Positions 8,570 through 9,747 of a DNA stretch of 9,747 nucleotides are shown here, piece after piece. Location: assembly GCA_031260865.1 (NCBI GenBank), contig JAISKQ010000087.1:1-9747 (forward strand), read 5' to 3'. This DNA comes from Prevotella sp. GTDB lineage: Bacteria; Bacteroidota; Bacteroidia; Bacteroidales; Dysgonomonadaceae. Under the pieces are notes generated by a model. It saw only the letters and a program-made list of their open reading frames with translations, was not told the origin of the DNA and did no database searches. Numbering within the stretch: position 1 is the stretch's first letter; every line of letters begins with the position of its first letter. A program made the position numbers and the translations under genes.

Positions 8570-8617
8570 GCATGATTTTTGTCAAATCACCAAAGTCCAA
8601 GATAATAAAAATCATGC
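8570..8617. repeat. Inverted repeat, 11-bp perfect arms, 26-base loop
   Basis: GCATGATTTTT (8570-8580) and AAAAATCATGC (8607-8617) are exact complements of mixed composition, which is less likely by chance than pure A/T tracts. The first arm can instead form a smaller hairpin, GATTT (8574-8578) with AAATC (8584-8588). It is not followed by a T-run on either strand, so it does not look like a terminator. It could be an operator, part of an untranslated leader of the downstream barrel gene, or a mobile-element remnant. Confidence 0.6.
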
Positions 8618-8618
8618 G

Positions 8619-8635
8619 AGTTCCATATGGCAACT
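8619..8635. repeat. Short quasi-palindrome around CCATATGG
   Basis: AGTT, CCATATGG and AACT form a palindrome interrupted by one extra C at 8631. It starts two bases after the 11-bp inverted repeat. The size and symmetry would suit a dimeric regulator, but nothing else supports a function. Confidence 0.35.
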
Positions 8636-8749
8636 AAAATCAAAATTATTATCATATGAAAATGTACATTCCCGATTCGCTATTTTTATTAATTAACTAA
8701 TTTATAAACTGTTCTGAATTTTATTCGTTCAAATTTTTAATAAATACTT

Positions 8750-9298
8750 ATGAAACATAAATTTATACTTTTATCATTGTTTATGATAACCCTTTTTCCT
8801 CTTTATTCACAAACAAACGGGAGATTATGGGGTGGACTTGAAGTCGGTTATGGACTAAGCCTCGCGGATAAGGGGAAGATGTATGATCTTTCGTACGGAC
8901 GTGACGCCAAAATGACAATCAGTACCATCAAAGCTGTTTTGGGATACTATATAACGCCTCGGTTATCATTGGGCGCGGGTATAGGTCTTAGCAGCTATAC
9001 GCTGCCCGGTGTAAATACCGCGCCCTTATGTATAGATATCCGTTACCATCCTGTTCGCGATAATCTTAATATTGTACTGAACGGCGATATAGGATATTCT
9101 TTAGCAACGTCCGAAAGCGATACGAAGGGTAAATTTATGGCGGATTTTTCGCTTGGCTATAAATTATTTAATATCAAAAAGATCAATATAACTCCGGCGA
9201 TAGGCTATAACTATATTAATTACTCGGTAGATAACGTCTTTGGCAAATCCAATCAGTCTCGACATTCTATCTTTATGAAAATAGGTATATTGTATTGA
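8750..9298 (+). CDS. Small exported protein, probable eight-stranded outer-membrane beta-barrel
   Basis: A 182-residue protein that I do not recognise as a named gene. Residues 1-20 form a signal peptide (Lys2, His3, Lys4, hydrophobic core, likely cleavage at YS/Q21). The mature part of about 160 residues consists of alternating-polarity stretches rich in Gly and aromatics. I count about eight strands, near 25-37, 57-67, 70-83, 91-99, 103-115, 127-137, 143-157 and 171-182. The chain ends in IFMKIGILY, with a terminal aromatic residue typical of proteins inserted by the BAM machinery. Size and strand number resemble the OmpX/OmpA-barrel or OMP_b-brl type. Its role could be structural, adhesive or stress-related and cannot be deduced. 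It is transcribed away from the leu operon. No Shine-Dalgarno or full promoter match is visible. An inverted repeat begins 16 bases after the stop. Confidence 0.8.
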   Translation: MKHKFILLSLFMITLFPLYSQTNGRLWGGLEVGYGLSLADKGKMYDLSYGRDAKMTISTIKAVLGYYITPRLSLGAGIGLSSYTLPGVNTAPLCIDIRYHPVRDNLNIVLNGDIGYSLATSESDTKGKFMADFSLGYKLFNIKKINITPAIGYNYINYSVDNVFGKSNQSRHSIFMKIGILY

Positions 9299-9313
9299 TA
9301 ACAACTATTCTAA

Positions 9314-9397
9314 TTGTCTAACGCGCCGATAAGGGAATGATTTCAAAAATTCATATCGAAGCGGCACATACTATTAGCGTATCGGCGCGTTAGATAA
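9314..9397. repeat. Long inverted repeat with perfect 15-bp core arms (attC-like ends)
   Basis: TCTAACGCGCCGATA (9317-9331) is the exact complement of TATCGGCGCGTTAGA (9380-9394). Three further outer pairs (TTG with TAA, one G-U) make 18 positions, with a 48-base central part. It starts 16 bases after the barrel-gene stop. The outer bases GTCTAAC (9316-9322) and GTTAGAT (9389-9395) fit the integron attC core patterns RYYYAAC and GTTRRRY, and the 80-base span is in the attC range. However, the arms are fully paired, without the unpaired spacer and extrahelical bases of known attC sites, and no integrase is visible. No T-run follows on either strand, so it is not a standard terminator. It may also stabilise the mRNA end. 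Confidence 0.8.
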
Positions 9398-9434
9398 AAT
9401 ATAGGAGCTAAAACTATTTTGGTAGCGGTAGAAA

Positions 9435-9459
9435 CGCCCTGCCGGCGCGGATTTTTTTT
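9435..9459 (+). terminator. Weak terminator candidate downstream of the barrel gene
   Basis: CGCC (9435-9438) can pair with GGCG (9444-9447) around a five-base loop. Four bases later comes a run of eight T (9452-9459). The stem is GC-only but just four pairs, so it is short for a Rho-independent terminator. It is the only hairpin with a T-run after the plus-strand gene. Confidence 0.35.
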
Positions 9460-9467
9460 CGTTTAGC

Positions 9468-9486
9468 CTTGTCCCGCAGGGATAAG
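9468..9486. repeat. Compact 8-bp hairpin with GCA triloop
   Basis: CTTGTCCC (9468-9475), GCA, GGGATAAG (9479-9486): eight pairs with one G-U. No T-run follows on either strand. It resembles the small REP-like palindromes found between genes in many Bacteroidetes, but with only one copy in the window this is a guess. Confidence 0.5.
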
Positions 9487-9600
9487 ATGTGCATATTATA
9501 TACCGCCAAAAGTGTTTTAACTTTTTATAACATAAATTAATGCCCGCAAACGGCTAAAAACCGTCATCTCTTTTTTACAAAATTATCTATATATAGAATA

Positions 9601-9689
9601 GTTACGAGTTACAAGTTACAAGAAGAATAGTTGAAAGTAATGAGTTTTGAGTTTACAAGTTTACTAACTTGCAATTTTACAAGAAGAAT
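9601..9689. repeat. Degenerate GTTACAA-type short repeats
   Basis: Three consecutive seven-base units (GTTACGA, GTTACAA, GTTACAA) at 9601-9621 are followed by decayed variants such as GAGTTTTGAGTTTACAAG. The 13-base word TTACAAGAAGAAT occurs at 9616-9628 and again at 9677-9689, 61 bases apart. CAAGTT (9656-9661) and AACTTG (9666-9671) make a small palindrome. Similar GAGTTACAAG-like tracts are familiar to me from intergenic DNA of Bacteroidales, but I could not check this. Confidence 0.6.
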
Positions 9690-9694
9690 GGCGC

Positions 9695-9726
9695 AATGCG
9701 ATGATGACTGAAAACTGTTACTTTTG
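9695..9726 (+). promoter_or_regulatory. Possible promoter for a gene beyond the window
   Basis: TACTTTTG (9719-9726) fits the Bacteroidetes -7 pattern TAnnTTTG. The -33 element is only approximate: AATG at 9695-9698 with a 20-base spacer, instead of TTTG. Any transcript would run out of the right edge of the window. Confidence 0.35.
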
Positions 9727-9747
9727 TCACCTTTTAGAACTCTAGTA

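Larger units (their letters stand above)
8351..8749. other. Gene-free AT-rich intergenic region between divergent units
   Basis: About 400 bases between the leu promoter and the plus-strand barrel gene, with no convincing reading frame or RNA gene. It holds several palindromes, annotated separately, and two weaker ones: TCCGG (8393-8397) with CCGGA (8407-8411), and GAGTAT (8420-8425) with ATACTC (8434-8439). The nine-base word TGAAACGAA occurs at 8519-8527 and 8561-8569, each next to a palindrome. I found no full Bacteroidetes promoter for the barrel gene here. Confidence 0.7.
9299..9747. other. Non-coding 3' region with repeats and hairpins
   Basis: About 450 bases with no reading frame that I can support on either strand. 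In order it contains a long inverted repeat, a weak terminator candidate, a compact hairpin, an AT-rich stretch with a short ACGG/CCGT hairpin (near 9549-9563), degenerate GTTACAA-type repeats and a possible promoter pointing out of the window. Confidence 0.7.

Noticed and set aside
8560..8637. A 25-codon plus-strand frame (MKRSMIFVKSPKS...) ending in TAA
   Set aside because: It covers the 11-bp inverted repeat, has no promoter or homology that I can support, and such short frames are expected by chance.
9314..9397. Invertible promoter of the Bacteroides capsule type
   Set aside because: The DNA between the arms is only 48 bases and contains no promoter-like element, and the arms do not resemble the inverted repeats of those switches as I remember them.
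9549..9580. ACGG/CCGT hairpin followed by a T-run as a terminator
   Set aside because: The stem is only four pairs with a seven-base loop, and the T-run begins about eight bases after it.
1..9747. CRISPR arrays, tRNA or rRNA genes, insertion sequences
   Set aside because: No regularly spaced direct repeats, cloverleaf-like or rRNA-like stretches, or transposase frames were found.

Overview
The window looks like the chromosome of a member of the Bacteroidales. The evidence is AT-rich intergenic DNA, start codons preceded by A-rich stretches rather than a Shine-Dalgarno sequence, a Bacteroidetes-type promoter (TTTG, 19 bases, TAnnTTTG), two exported proteins whose predicted mature ends begin with Gln, and a large GH127 glycosidase of the kind common in gut Bacteroidetes. 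I cannot name the genus.

Layout: positions 1 to about 8350 are one co-directional block on the minus strand. Transcription appears to start near 8313 from a strong-looking promoter. It passes through a short leader (8164-8298) and then leuA, two tandem membrane acyltransferase genes, leuC, leuD and a GH127 glycosidase whose 3' end lies beyond base 1. Gaps are 24, 4, -1, 20 and 53 bases, so a single transcript is plausible as far as leuD and possible into the glycosidase gene. leuB is not in the window.

The most informative element is the leader. A 19-residue open frame rich in Ile and Leu codons is followed by a 12-bp hairpin with seven U. Three copies of the same seven-base motif (CTCACTC or its complement) are placed so that segments 1:2, 2:3 and 3:4 can pair in alternation, and the leader stop codon lies inside segment 2. 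This is the layout of a ribosome-mediated attenuator that senses branched-chain amino-acid supply.

From 8351 to 8749 there is a gene-free AT-rich stretch with several palindromes. A plus-strand gene (8750-9298) encodes a small exported protein that looks like an eight-stranded outer-membrane beta-barrel. The last 450 bases are non-coding. They hold an unusual perfect 15-bp inverted repeat whose outer bases fit integron attC core sites, a weak terminator candidate, a hairpin, degenerate GTTACAA-type repeats and a possible promoter for a gene beyond the window.

Functionally, leuA, leuC and leuD supply the first steps of leucine synthesis. The acyltransferases (probable O-acylation of a surface glycan) and the exported glycosidase have no obvious role in that pathway but share its strand and perhaps its regulation.
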